64,000 bases of DNA from Nitrospinota bacterium (GTDB lineage: Bacteria; Nitrospinota; Nitrospinia; Nitrospinales; VA-1). The translations under genes were made by a program, and so were the position numbers. Under the pieces are notes generated by a model. The model was given only the letters and a program-made list of their open reading frames with translations, did no database searches and was not told the origin of the DNA. Below, piece by piece: positions 8,946 to 17,930 of the stretch. Numbering within the stretch: the first letter of the stretch is position 1; each line of letters starts with the position of its first letter. The stretch covers positions 155,468 through 219,467 of the forward strand of contig WAIB01000001.1 in the NCBI GenBank assembly GCA_009873655.1, in the 5' to 3' direction.

Positions 8946-9137
8946 ATGTTCTACGAGGTGAAGATTTTCGACGCCAAAGGTGAGCTCAAAAAAGTACTAT
9001 CCCCAAAAAAACTAAGTAACCGGTTTTGGAAAAAAGGGGAGCAAAATTTAATTGATTTTACGGATAAAGAAAGCAGTGGCCCAACGATAGACAACAAGGT
9101 TTATAATAAAGACGAATTCCAATTAGAAGACAGTTGA
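8946..9137 (+). CDS. Small conserved-looking hypothetical protein (63 aa)
   Basis: A 63-residue soluble, charged protein starting FYEVKIFDAKGELKKVL, then a KKLSNRFWKK basic patch and an acidic tail. A strong AGGAGG ribosome binding site is ten bases upstream, and a textbook intrinsic terminator begins 34 bases downstream, so this is almost certainly a real single-gene transcript. I do not recognise the family. The beta-strand-like start followed by a basic patch might bind nucleic acid or a protein partner, but nothing proves it. Confidence 0.75.
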   Translation: MFYEVKIFDAKGELKKVLSPKKLSNRFWKKGEQNLIDFTDKESSGPTIDNKVYNKDEFQLEDS

Positions 9138-9170
9138 GCCGAGTAGTTCGATAACTAACTGATTTAAAAA

Positions 9171-9205
9171 AAAGCACAGCGATCTGGTCGCTGTGCTTTT
9201 TTTTT
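9171..9205 (+). terminator. Intrinsic terminator after the 63-aa gene
   Basis: Perfect 12-bp stem AAAGCACAGCGA/TCGCTGTGCTTT with a five-base loop TCTGG, running into nine T residues. It closes the small gene at 8946-9137 and separates it from rnd. Confidence 0.92.
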
Positions 9206-9315
9206 GACAGGCAGATTCGTGGTATTAGCTCTACCCAACTTAAAAATAATCTCATATAATCAAAACTTTGTAGGATTTGCTGAATTTGGAGTTTTAGTTC
9301 CTCAATTAAGGGTTC

Positions 9316-10479
9316 ATGTATATAACATCTCCGGATCAACTAAAGGAATTTTGCCAGAGCCTGGAGTCTTCTGATGTTCTTGCCGTAGACACCGAGTTTG
9401 TCAGGGAAAGAACCTATTTCCACCGTGTTGGGCTCATTCAGGTCGCGGGAAAAGAAGGCTGTGCTGCGATTGACCCGATTCTTTTAGATGACTTGACTCC
9501 ACTTTTGGAAGTTTTAAAAGATTCCCGGAAGTTAAAAATTTTTCACGCTGCCCGTCAGGATTTGGAAATTCTGGTGCGCCTTTGTGGCCAGGTGATTCCG
9601 CCCATTTTTGATACTCAGGTTGCCGCAGCACTCGTGGGCTGGGGATCGCAAATTTCTTTTGCAAAGCTGATCCAGAAGGCTTTGGGGAAACGAATCCATA
9701 AATCTGAAACTTATACCGATTGGTGTCGGCGTCCTTTGAGTGAGAACCAGATCATATATGCATTGGATGATGTTCGCTATCTCCTGCCGGCTTATGAAAA
9801 ACTCCTCGAAAGGTTAAAGCAGCTAAAAAGAGAGGGCTGGGTTGCAGGAGAGGTCAAAATCTGGGAAGACCCTTCCACCTTCGCTCTGCCTGACCCCCAA
9901 ACCCGGTTTTTAAAAATAAAAAGCTTAAGAAGTCTGAAACCCAGGAGCCTGGCCGTTCTGAAAGAACTGGCTGCCTGGAGGGAAAACCTGGCCGTCTCCC
10001 GGGACTGCCTGGCAAAATCCATTGTACGCGATGAGACCTTGTTGGAAATTTCCAGAAAAATCCCCAGGGATACTAAAGAACTTTCCGCAGTAAGGGGATT
10101 TCATCATAAGGAAGTTGGAAGAAGCGGGACGGCCATCATAAATGCTGTCAAGAAAGCATTTGAAATTCCTGAAGATGAATTGCCACAACTACCCGAGTCT
10201 GATGGTTATTCAACCACCCGCGGCATTGAAGAGTTGTTGTCTGCTTTTGTTCAAATCCGTTCAGAAGAATTGAAGATTGAACCCAGCGTTCTGGCTGACC
10301 GAAGGAGAATTCACTGTTTTGCCACCCACTTTGAGCAAAAATGGAATATGGATGAAAATTTTCTTCTGCAAGGCTGGAGAAAAGAATGCATCGGAGAGCC
10401 TATGTTGAGGCTGCTTAACGGGGAGGTTGGTTTGAAAATCAACCCATCGGGTCAGGTTACGTTGATTCCCATCGAGTAA
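9316..10479 (+). CDS. rnd: Ribonuclease D
   Basis: A 387-residue RNase D. The DEDD catalytic motifs are AVDTEFVRE (Exo I), FHAARQDLEIL (Exo II) and YALDDVRYL (Exo III, DEDDy type), followed by one HRDC domain (about 205-290) and a C-terminal region where a second HRDC-like fold is expected. It trims tRNA and other RNA 3' ends hydrolytically. It is a plus-strand gene with its own start (ATG, weak TAAGGG upstream), and converges with the TPR gene one base after its stop. Confidence 0.93.
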   Translation: MYITSPDQLKEFCQSLESSDVLAVDTEFVRERTYFHRVGLIQVAGKEGCAAIDPILLDDLTPLLEVLKDSRKLKIFHAARQDLEILVRLCGQVIPPIFDTQVAAALVGWGSQISFAKLIQKALGKRIHKSETYTDWCRRPLSENQIIYALDDVRYLLPAYEKLLERLKQLKREGWVAGEVKIWEDPSTFALPDPQTRFLKIKSLRSLKPRSLAVLKELAAWRENLAVSRDCLAKSIVRDETLLEISRKIPRDTKELSAVRGFHHKEVGRSGTAIINAVKKAFEIPEDELPQLPESDGYSTTRGIEELLSAFVQIRSEELKIEPSVLADRRRIHCFATHFEQKWNMDENFLLQGWRKECIGEPMLRLLNGEVGLKINPSGQVTLIPIE

Positions 10480-10480
10480 A

Positions 10481-11080
10481 TCAGATATTTAAAGTTTGCG
10501 CCCAGGTTTTATATTCTACCGACTGCCTGAGATTTTCAAGATCCGGGTCTGTTTCAATTTGCTTGAATTGGCCAAATCCAAATTCAATCGCTTCCTTTAA
10601 TTTTTCCAGGCTGGTTCCAGGCTGTCCCATTAAAGAATAATAGCAGGCATAGTTGTAGTGAATATGGGGGTTTTTCGGGTCCAGCATCATTCCCTTTTGT
10701 AATGTTTTCAGGGCGGCGTCGAAGTCAGAATTTTTCATGTAGGCTGTGCTCAGGTTTATGGTGGCCTCTTTAAAATTTTTATTATGATGAAGGGCTTTTT
10801 TGTAATTGATAATGGCCTCTTCAAACTGTCCGGCCTTGAAATTTTTGTTGCCTTCGTTGTAGTGAAAAATTCCCATCCTTTTTTCCTTTTCTTCCTGGGA
10901 TAGAGCTTTGCCCTTGCTACCTTCTTCATGGCTTCCTTCATGGTGACTCCCTTCCTCAACAGGGCCCGAATTTTTTTTGGCAATGGAAGGAGTTTTCGAA
11001 ACAAAGGATGAGGTATCAGTCATTAAGAATGCAATCAAAGCGATGAGGCTTAAGTGAGGAAGAAATTTTAATTTTTTCAT
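10481..11080 (-). CDS. Exported TPR repeat protein
   Basis: 199 residues: an N-terminal hydrophobic signal or anchor segment (LSLIALIAFLMTDTSSF), a His/Glu/Gly/Ser-rich linker (EEGSHHEGSHEEGSKG), then about three tetratricopeptide repeats (FHYNEGNKNFKAGQFEEAI; ATINLSTAYMKNSDFDAAL; PHIHYNYACYYSLMGQPGTSL). TPRs mediate protein-protein contacts, here probably in the periplasm. It follows the DUF115 gene by nine bases and is likely co-transcribed with it. The partner is unknown. Confidence 0.8.
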   Translation of the reverse strand: MKKLKFLPHLSLIALIAFLMTDTSSFVSKTPSIAKKNSGPVEEGSHHEGSHEEGSKGKALSQEEKEKRMGIFHYNEGNKNFKAGQFEEAIINYKKALHHNKNFKEATINLSTAYMKNSDFDAALKTLQKGMMLDPKNPHIHYNYACYYSLMGQPGTSLEKLKEAIEFGFGQFKQIETDPDLENLRQSVEYKTWAQTLNI

Positions 11081-11089
11081 TTTTGATAT

Positions 11090-12514
11090 CTATACCAGCC
11101 AGCGTTTCAGTTCGCTTATCGAATTCAGCGGGTTTACCCCTTCAATCGCGGCGCCTCGTGAACACAAATTGAAAATTTGCGTGTTTTTATTTTGTTTTGC
11201 GATTTGTTCAAGATTGCGTAAATAGCTGTACATCACCTGGTCGGTCAACAAATCCAATCCATACGTGTTTTTTATTTTAACCGGGGTTTTTTCGTTGAAC
11301 TTGGCCTGATGAAGCTGGTCAAGCTGCCTTGATTCGGAAATGTTAGAAACGAGTAACTGGTTAAACCGGGTACTTTTTGAATAGTAGCGGTTGTCAGTCA
11401 GGGCGCAATCTTGCCCTACCAGGAAAACAGGATTGCATCCAAATTGAATTAAAGCATCAAGACCGAGGCAGGAAACGGACCCCCCGGCCTGTGTGACGCC
11501 TTTTTGTTCTAATTCCTGCGGTTGTGAGAAAATATGGCCTTCTTTGTAAACCACGAAACATTCTCCGGGGAAATTTTTTAAGACATCGTGATTTGCGGTG
11601 GCTGTGAAAATGAGTTTAGTCGAACCGTTTTTATAATCCACGAAGTAAAGAGCGCTCTCAGATTGCGGGTCTAAGGAAAAAACATATTCAGGCTGTATCC
11701 CGGCCTGGAGGAGAACGGGAAAAGCCGTATCTACACAGGTAATCAGGAAATCATTCTGAATGTATTTGAGGTATGGCAAAGCGGTGTCGAGAGAAGGGCC
11801 CGCGCTCACCACAATGCCTGGTTTACCCGAATGTATATTTTTTAAGGAATTGATGCCCCTGGATTCTTTTATTTTAATTTCGTTTAGTGAGTAATTGGCC
11901 TGTTCCAGACCTCCAAATACAGCCGGAAATGTGCGTTCCATCAGCAAGATTTCCAATGCATTTTTTAAGGCAGGGAACTTTTTGGGAAAACATTTGAAAG
12001 AAGGAGAATGAAAAAGAACCTCAAGATTGTCAGAGCCTGATTCTGACAGTTTTTCCATCTCTCGAGAAATTTCGTTGGATACCCGGGCTTCTTCATTCCC
12101 GTAAATCAATTTGAAACAGTTGCTTTTAAAAAGCTGGCTGTGGTCTTTTAATTTCAGGGCTGTGACCAGTATGTCTTTATTCAGCTCTATGACAAGCAAA
12201 AAACCCGTTGAACCGACTTTTTCCAGCAAGGGAGCCAAATGGTAGCCCAGGCCAAAACCATACAAGCACAACCGACTGCCCGGTTTGATATTTTTGGCAA
12301 AATCAAAACCCTCTTTCTCCGGATCGTATTTGCTATGTAATAAGATATTTTCGTATTCGGCTGTGGGCAATCCAGATTTTGAGTTGAGAAGTGTGACCTT
12401 TTTCGGTAATTCCTCGGAAAGATCCACGGGGCCTGAGGTATGGTTCTTTAATAAACCCAGATTTTTTTCGAAGAGAAGATTGTCCAACGAGGGGTCTCCA
12501 GATGGCATCTTCAA
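11090..12514 (-). CDS. DUF115 / MptE-like (Maf-type) protein
   Basis: A 474-residue protein with a DUF115 (6-hydroxymethylpterin pyrophosphokinase MptE-like) core: GKPGIVVSAGPSLD near residue 230, then DFLITCVDTAFPVLLQAGI and GGSVSCLGLDALIQFGCNPVFLVGQD. Bacterial members include the Maf motility accessory factors, which glycosylate flagellin with nonulosonic acids. The N-terminal half has a Rossmann-like LCLYGFGLGYHL segment. No flagellin or sialic-acid-type genes are nearby, so the substrate cannot be stated. The start is a TTG; the ATG two codons later is an alternative. Confidence 0.78.
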   Translation of the reverse strand: MKMPSGDPSLDNLLFEKNLGLLKNHTSGPVDLSEELPKKVTLLNSKSGLPTAEYENILLHSKYDPEKEGFDFAKNIKPGSRLCLYGFGLGYHLAPLLEKVGSTGFLLVIELNKDILVTALKLKDHSQLFKSNCFKLIYGNEEARVSNEISREMEKLSESGSDNLEVLFHSPSFKCFPKKFPALKNALEILLMERTFPAVFGGLEQANYSLNEIKIKESRGINSLKNIHSGKPGIVVSAGPSLDTALPYLKYIQNDFLITCVDTAFPVLLQAGIQPEYVFSLDPQSESALYFVDYKNGSTKLIFTATANHDVLKNFPGECFVVYKEGHIFSQPQELEQKGVTQAGGSVSCLGLDALIQFGCNPVFLVGQDCALTDNRYYSKSTRFNQLLVSNISESRQLDQLHQAKFNEKTPVKIKNTYGLDLLTDQVMYSYLRNLEQIAKQNKNTQIFNLCSRGAAIEGVNPLNSISELKRWLV

Positions 12515-12784
12515 CCATCATATCACCAATTTATGTAAAATATATGACCATTTCCCAACCCGGAATCAGGATGCAATGATCCTATTTAGTTTAAAAAAAT
12601 CAAATATATAACTACTGGGAATTTGAAAGGGGGCGACACCTTGATTCAGCGGAAAACAGCACCCGGCCGTTTCCGATTCATTTTGTTTTTATAATAGCAT
12701 CCTCTTTGTCTTTTTTTCTGATATTATAAGAGGCTTACCAAAACATTATTAGATAACTTTATATATTATTTTCTGGATGACATT

Positions 12785-13300
12785 ATGAAAAGGATTGAAA
12801 AAATTTCATTAGCCTCGACCCTGTTTTTTTTAACTAGTTTTTTATTTTTGGCGGTCATGGCACATGCGCAATCAGCACCAGGTGTGACCCAGGTTGCAAT
12901 GGAGAATGGAAATTGTGCGCAAATCACAAAAAAACTGAAGGTGCCATTGAATAAAGCCTTGATGGTTCATAAAGGAATGAAAAATACACTCAACAGCGAC
13001 CAGCCTATCGACAAATATAATCGCCATGTCAACATTCTGGTGGGTAACCTTGAAGTGGAAGCGGGCAGGATGGAAAGGTTGCTGGGTACCGCAGAGCAAA
13101 ATGGATGCAACAAGCTGGTTCAGTTGATGCGCGGTCATGTCCAAAATACCAAGAATATTTTTCAAAACATGATGGCAACGATTCAATTGCCGGCACCAAA
13201 GAAACCTCTTGCAAAGCAAAACGAGGAACTCAAGTCTGAATTAGACAATCTAATGGAAGCCCATCGGAAGCTGTCCTCCTCTCTGAAAAGCAAAACCTAA
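12785..13300 (+). CDS. Secreted hypothetical helical protein
   Basis: 171 residues with a clear Sec signal peptide (MKRIEKIS, a hydrophobic core, cleavage near AHA-QS), two cysteines in the mature part (ENGNCAQI, QNGCNKL) that could form a disulfide, and a long amphipathic helical body ending in a Lys-rich tail. I do not recognise the family. It has its own 270-base upstream region with TATAAT at 12690-12695 and no other feature. Likely periplasmic. Confidence 0.7.
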   Translation: MKRIEKISLASTLFFLTSFLFLAVMAHAQSAPGVTQVAMENGNCAQITKKLKVPLNKALMVHKGMKNTLNSDQPIDKYNRHVNILVGNLEVEAGRMERLLGTAEQNGCNKLVQLMRGHVQNTKNIFQNMMATIQLPAPKKPLAKQNEELKSELDNLMEAHRKLSSSLKSKT

Positions 13301-13352
13301 GAGCCGATTTGGGGTCCCACCCTTCCCATTTTGAGCTCAACACCTAGAGCCT

Positions 13353-15182
13353 GTGGAAAAACATAAATCTTCAATTCGAGTTCTTTCTGAAGATCTGGCG
13401 AACCAGATCGCGGCGGGGGAGGTGGTTGAGCGTCCTGCCTCTGTTGTAAAGGAGTTGGTGGAAAATTCCATAGATGCAGGTGCTACCCTCATTCGACTTG
13501 ATATCGAAGGGGGAGGAAAAACGAAAATCCGCATCATGGATAATGGCATGGGAATGTTGCCGGAAGAATGCAAAATTGCTTTTTCCAGGCATGCTACCAG
13601 CAAAATTTCCGAATTCAGCGACCTTGAAACCATTCAGTCTCTGGGGTTTCGCGGCGAAGCCCTGCCCAGTATTGCCTCTGTGGCAAAAGTCCGATGCACC
13701 AGCGCCCGAGATGAAGAGCAAGGGGGAAAACGGATTGTTGTGGAGGGAGGAGAACTGATAGAAGAAAAAGATTTTGCCTGCCCTCAAGGAACAACCATAG
13801 AAGTCGCGCATTTGTTTTATAGCACCCCGGCTCGCAGTAAATTTTTGAAAGGGGATTCAACAGAATTTTCTCACATAACCCAGGTGGTCACTCAGCAGGC
13901 TTTAGCCTATCCCGCTATTCAGTTTCAATTAACACATAATGGCCGTGAGGTAATACAGACTCTGCCCACCGACCAGGTTCATTACCGGATCGCTGAACTT
14001 TTTGGTGCAGACCTTGCCAAATCACTGGTTCAAGTCAACTCCAGTTCTGGTGATTATAAACTGGAAGGTTATGTTTCCAATCCCGTTTACACCCGTTCGA
14101 ATCGATCCGCGCAATTCTGTTTTATTAACGGCCGTTTTGTTCGCGATAAAGTGATTCTCCATGCAACCCAGCAAGGTTACAGCCATTTGTTGCCTAAAGG
14201 TCAGCATCCCGCTCTTTTTTTATATCTGACAATGGATCCGAAATTACTGGATGTAAATGTTCATCCTTCTAAAGCAGAGGTGCGTTTTGCATTCCAGCAG
14301 GATGTCCATCAATTCGTGTCTCGCAGCATTCTCGAAGCGCTTGAGAAAAATACGCAGACACCCGTAGAAAAGCCACAGTCTGTCGACGACGATATCCCGA
14401 TTAACACCCCTTATGAAAAACCGTTTTATAAATCGGAGGTCCCTTCATGGGCAGTGAAACAGGAACCAGGTGCGCCATACCAGCAAGGGAACCTGTCGGA
14501 AGCGCTGGGGAAAATGGGGCATGGTTTCGATTTGCAAACGCCTTCTTTACCGCAGCAAGTAATGGGGTTCGATAAGGTTCCGGTTCCCGTTTCCAATCTG
14601 ATTTATTCCGAGTTTGAACCTTTGGGGCAATTGGAAAATTCTTTCATTGTCATGCAGGGAAAAAAGGGTTTGCTGGTGGTCGATCAGCATGTAGCGCACG
14701 AGAGGATTTTATACGAAAGGTTCCGCGAAGCCGCGAAAGATAAAAAGATAGAAGTGCAAAACCTTTTATTCCCGGAAACCATCGAGTTTTCCCCTGCTGA
14801 AACTGAAATTTTGATCCCGCACATCGATCGTTTGAAAGAATTAGGGTTGGAACTCGAAGCATTTGGAAAAAACGGATTTCTTTTGCGGTCGGTACCCGCC
14901 ATTTTGAAAAATACGGATAACGAAAAACTTCTGCGCGATACGATAGAGCTTTTACCTAAAGGTGGAAATGAGGACATTCTGCATGATAAATATGAAGATG
15001 TTCTCATCATGATGTCCTGCCGCAATGCTATCAAGGTCAACCATCCTTTGAACCTCGACCAGATTCGTAAACTGATTTCCGATCTGGAACAAACCAGCAT
15101 GCCTTTCACCTGTCCTCACGGAAGACCCATTTCACTCCTCTTCGATATAGACGATATCCTGAAAAAATTTTTACGAAAGTAG
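13353..15182 (+). CDS. mutL: DNA mismatch repair protein MutL
   Basis: A 609-residue MutL. The N-terminal GHKL ATPase has IAAGEVVERPASVVKELVENS, DNGMGM and GFRGEALPSIASVA. The C-terminal dimerisation domain carries an endonuclease-type motif DQHVAHERILYE (consensus DQHAxxExxxxE, with Val for Ala), SCRNAIK and CPHGRP, so it should nick DNA, as expected in bacteria lacking MutH. It couples MutS recognition to strand removal. GTG start; mutS is not in the window. Confidence 0.95.
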   Translation: MEKHKSSIRVLSEDLANQIAAGEVVERPASVVKELVENSIDAGATLIRLDIEGGGKTKIRIMDNGMGMLPEECKIAFSRHATSKISEFSDLETIQSLGFRGEALPSIASVAKVRCTSARDEEQGGKRIVVEGGELIEEKDFACPQGTTIEVAHLFYSTPARSKFLKGDSTEFSHITQVVTQQALAYPAIQFQLTHNGREVIQTLPTDQVHYRIAELFGADLAKSLVQVNSSSGDYKLEGYVSNPVYTRSNRSAQFCFINGRFVRDKVILHATQQGYSHLLPKGQHPALFLYLTMDPKLLDVNVHPSKAEVRFAFQQDVHQFVSRSILEALEKNTQTPVEKPQSVDDDIPINTPYEKPFYKSEVPSWAVKQEPGAPYQQGNLSEALGKMGHGFDLQTPSLPQQVMGFDKVPVPVSNLIYSEFEPLGQLENSFIVMQGKKGLLVVDQHVAHERILYERFREAAKDKKIEVQNLLFPETIEFSPAETEILIPHIDRLKELGLELEAFGKNGFLLRSVPAILKNTDNEKLLRDTIELLPKGGNEDILHDKYEDVLIMMSCRNAIKVNHPLNLDQIRKLISDLEQTSMPFTCPHGRPISLLFDIDDILKKFLRK

Positions 15183-15202
15183 CCCACTGGCGTGGGAGGC
15201 AA

Positions 15203-15231
15203 CGGACCCTTTTGGGGACCGAGGTTTTTTT
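15203..15231 (+). terminator. Possible terminator after mutL
   Basis: An imperfect stem CGGACCC/GGGGACCG (one internal A-A mismatch) with a T-rich loop, followed by GAGG and seven T residues, 20 bases after the mutL stop. Moderate quality. Confidence 0.4.
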
Positions 15232-15313
15232 GCAGCAAGCCTCTGTCCAGAAGCTTGAGGGTAATTGTATCGCTAAATAAGGAATGTCCTTATTGCCTCC
15301 GGGCGTTGCCCGG

Positions 15314-15868
15314 TTAGCCACGGACGGTGATTTTTTTGATGGACTTCGCCAGTTTTCTGAGTTTGACCGCTGTTTTGGCTTTTTCTTCTTTACGGGGAAT
15401 TTTTTTGGGTTTGCGGTAGCGGGCAGATTTTCGAGTGTTGGTGTAAACCCATTCCGCATCGAGTAAAAATTTTTCCCTGCTTGTGGGGTTCATTTTACGG
15501 AACAGGGTGAGAAGCTTTTGCTCTTCTTTGTTTGTGCTGATGAGATGGTCGCCCAACAGCCCTTTGAACATCAGGCGTCCTTCTTCCAGGCCTCCGCTGG
15601 TGACTTCCAGGGGAGCTTTTGAAGCAGGGAGTTTTTCTTTGTCGGGTGTTTGTAAGTCTTCGGTTAAAATTTTTGTGGTTAACAACCGGTCAAGAGATAC
15701 ATTTCCCAACCGTGCAAGTTTAACGAGGACAGAAACCGGGGCATCTCTTTCACCTGCTTCATAACGCACATAGGTTCTGAATCCGATTTCCAGAACTTCA
15801 GACAAGGCCATCTGTGTGCAGTTGAGCTTTTTGCGGATTGTTTTTAAATTGTCTGAGAGAACAGTCAT
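15314..15868 (-). CDS. XRE-family transcriptional regulator with basic tail
   Basis: 184 residues. The first 65 form a Cro/C1-type helix-turn-helix (LKTIRKKLNCTQMALSEVLEIGFRTYVRYEAGERDAPVSVL). The rest is a non-conserved linker plus a strongly basic C-terminus (RYRKPKKIPRKEEKAKTAVKLRKLAK) that could add DNA affinity. GAGG lies upstream of the ATG. It sits 22 bases downstream of the TPR gene and converges with mutL. Target genes are unknown; the nearest candidates are the pan genes. Confidence 0.8.
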   Translation of the reverse strand: MTVLSDNLKTIRKKLNCTQMALSEVLEIGFRTYVRYEAGERDAPVSVLVKLARLGNVSLDRLLTTKILTEDLQTPDKEKLPASKAPLEVTSGGLEEGRLMFKGLLGDHLISTNKEEQKLLTLFRKMNPTSREKFLLDAEWVYTNTRKSARYRKPKKIPRKEEKAKTAVKLRKLAKSIKKITVRG

Positions 15869-15890
15869 TGTGCCTCGCCAAACAGAATAT

Positions 15891-16658
15891 TTAAGCTAAT
15901 TCGATCCCATTCTTTCTTAAGTATTTATAGGCTTCATCTATCCAGAACCGCTCTTTTTCTAATTTATAATCGGGCAGGTCTTTTGAGGAGCCGACAATGC
16001 TTTTCATATAGTCAATGGCTTCGTTCTTCTTGCCATTTTTATCCAGCAAACGGGCGTAGTGGTAATAGGCCTTGAAGAAATGGAAGGAGTTAATGACTTC
16101 ACCATAAGCGGCCAACGCTTTTTCATCATTTCCTCCCAGGCGGTAGCATTCTGCGAGGCCGAAAATGGCATTGCCATAATCGTATTTTTTATCGATCGCG
16201 GTCAGTTTTTCCAAAACGGTAGCGGCTTCATCATATCGTTTCAGACCATGAAGGCATTTGGCGAGACCGTACCTGGCTTCCAGCATTTCCGGATCGCGTT
16301 GAATAGCTTCTTCAAAGTTGGCAATGGCAGATTCATAGTTTTTCTGCTCGACATAGGCCTGTCCCAGCTTTTCATAATGGTAGGCTTTTTGATATTTTCC
16401 AATCAACTCTTTGAGTTGAAGGGTTTCTTCGGTTTCAACCTCTCTTTTTTCAGATTTGCCAAACGGAATAATGGTGCCCCCGGAGGTGGCTGCGCCGCTG
16501 CTGGCCCGGTTTTTTATGGCGAAAAAATAGGCCACCGCCCCGATAGGCGGAAGTAAAATAATTATGATTATCCAGACAAAATGCTCACGCCTTTGGATGC
16601 AGTCCATACACATCCACAACATGAATCCGATTGCCAGGTAATTGAATATTTCTGCCAA
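15891..16658 (-). CDS. Membrane-anchored TPR protein with PLDc_N-like N-terminus
   Basis: 255 residues. Residues 1-50 hold two hydrophobic helices (AIGFMLWMCMDCI; FVWIIIIILLPPIGAVAYFF), matching the phospholipase-D-nuclease N-terminal membrane module. A cytoplasmic linker is followed by four or five TPRs (about 95-250: AYHYEKLGQAYVEQKNYESAI, EARYGLAKCLHGLKRYDEAA and so on). Membrane scaffolding is likely. It lies 51 bases downstream of panD in the same direction. Confidence 0.8.
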   Translation of the reverse strand: MAEIFNYLAIGFMLWMCMDCIQRREHFVWIIIIILLPPIGAVAYFFAIKNRASSGAATSGGTIIPFGKSEKREVETEETLQLKELIGKYQKAYHYEKLGQAYVEQKNYESAIANFEEAIQRDPEMLEARYGLAKCLHGLKRYDEAATVLEKLTAIDKKYDYGNAIFGLAECYRLGGNDEKALAAYGEVINSFHFFKAYYHYARLLDKNGKKNEAIDYMKSIVGSSKDLPDYKLEKERFWIDEAYKYLRKNGIELA

Positions 16659-16709
16659 CTTAACCTCTGATTTTCTGGAGCAATAAAAATGCTTGCCCGG
16701 TTTTTAAAA

Positions 16710-17063
16710 CTAGGAATCCTCAACCACCTTATTTGAGGCGTCGAGAAGTAGTACCTTTGGCTGATGTTTTTCTTTATCGGTATCTATATTACCATAAGCA
16801 GCAACAATGATGCGATCATTTATCTGGGCCAGGCGGGCGGCAGCTCCGTTGATTGAAAACGTCCCGGAACCTCTTTCGGCAGATATTACATAAGTAATAA
16901 AGCGGCTCCCCGAGTTGATATTGTATATGTGAACTTGTTCGTAGGGCCGAATATCCACGCGTTCGAGCAATTCCTCATCAATGGCGATGCTGCCTTCATA
17001 GTCAATTTCCGTGGCAGTCACACAGGCCCGGTGCAGCTTTGATTTCAACATTATTCTTTGCAA
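16710..17063 (-). CDS. panD: Aspartate 1-decarboxylase (PanD)
   Basis: 117 residues, a normal PanD pro-enzyme. The LKSKLHRACVT start, the self-cleavage site YEGS (Gly24-Ser25, giving the pyruvoyl group), and the NGAAARLAQINDRIIVAAYG segment are intact. It makes beta-alanine for pantothenate. It begins three bases after panC ends, so panB-panC-panD form one operon. Confidence 0.96.
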   Translation of the reverse strand: MQRIMLKSKLHRACVTATEIDYEGSIAIDEELLERVDIRPYEQVHIYNINSGSRFITYVISAERGSGTFSINGAAARLAQINDRIIVAAYGNIDTDKEKHQPKVLLLDASNKVVEDS

Positions 17064-17066
17064 TTT

Positions 17067-17930
17067 TTAATCCTCAATGATGCAATTATCGATAAGTCGG
17101 GCAGGCCCGATTTTTACTGCCAGAGCAATCAACGTCCGGCCTTTTATTATTTCCTTTTCTTCTAAACTTACGGGATCGCAGATCGAAATATAATCGATCT
17201 GGGTGCCGGGTTCAGCCGAAATTATGTTTCTTATGTTCTGGCGCAACTCTTTAGAAGAAATAATCCCTTGTTGGATTTTTTCTTTTGAATCTTTAAGAGA
17301 TCTTGAAAGTGATAGAGCCTGCTTTCTTTCCTCAGGAGATAAGTTGCTGTTGCGTGAACTCATGGCAAGTCCATCGGGTTCGCGCATTAACGGGACCCGA
17401 TGAATTTCGACATCCATATTTAAATCACGGGTCATTGTTTCTATCACCGCCAGTTGCTGCCAGTCCTTTTCACCAAAAAATGCATATTGGGGACGGACAA
17501 TATTAAATAATTTTAAAACCACCGTTGCGACCCCCTTGAAAAATTGAGGCCGGCTTTTTCCACACAGATTCCGGGTGATTTCATCAACCTGAACATGGGT
17601 TTTGAAACCCTCAGGGTAAATCGTCTGCCGGTCCGGATTAAAAACCACGTCAACCGAGAGGGATTCAAGTTTTTCCAAATCACCTGACAGGTCTTGAGGA
17701 TAAATATCCAGATCTTCTTTAGGACCGAACTGCCTTGGGTTGACGAAAATACTTACCACGGTATGGTCGCATTTTTCCAGGGATTGTTTTACCAGGCTCA
17801 AATGGCCTTCGTGCAAATATCCCATGGTGGGAACCAAACCCAGGGTTTGACCCCGGAATGATTCGGATATTTTTCTCATTTCGTCAATGGTTGAAACCAC
17901 GACAGTCTGTTGTTTTAGCTCAGTGGTCAT
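17067..17930 (-). CDS. panC: Pantothenate synthetase (PanC)
   Basis: 287 residues, standard size. The nucleotidyltransferase-type HxGH motif appears as PTMGYLHEGHLSLV, with VSIFVNPRQFGP, FFGEKDWQQL (KDxQQ) and the MSSRNSNLSPEER loop (KMSKS-equivalent). It joins pantoate and beta-alanine with ATP. It overlaps panB by 11 bases, and panD follows after three, so the operon supplies both substrates for this step. Confidence 0.96.
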   Translation of the reverse strand: MTTELKQQTVVVSTIDEMRKISESFRGQTLGLVPTMGYLHEGHLSLVKQSLEKCDHTVVSIFVNPRQFGPKEDLDIYPQDLSGDLEKLESLSVDVVFNPDRQTIYPEGFKTHVQVDEITRNLCGKSRPQFFKGVATVVLKLFNIVRPQYAFFGEKDWQQLAVIETMTRDLNMDVEIHRVPLMREPDGLAMSSRNSNLSPEERKQALSLSRSLKDSKEKIQQGIISSKELRQNIRNIISAEPGTQIDYISICDPVSLEEKEIIKGRTLIALAVKIGPARLIDNCIIED

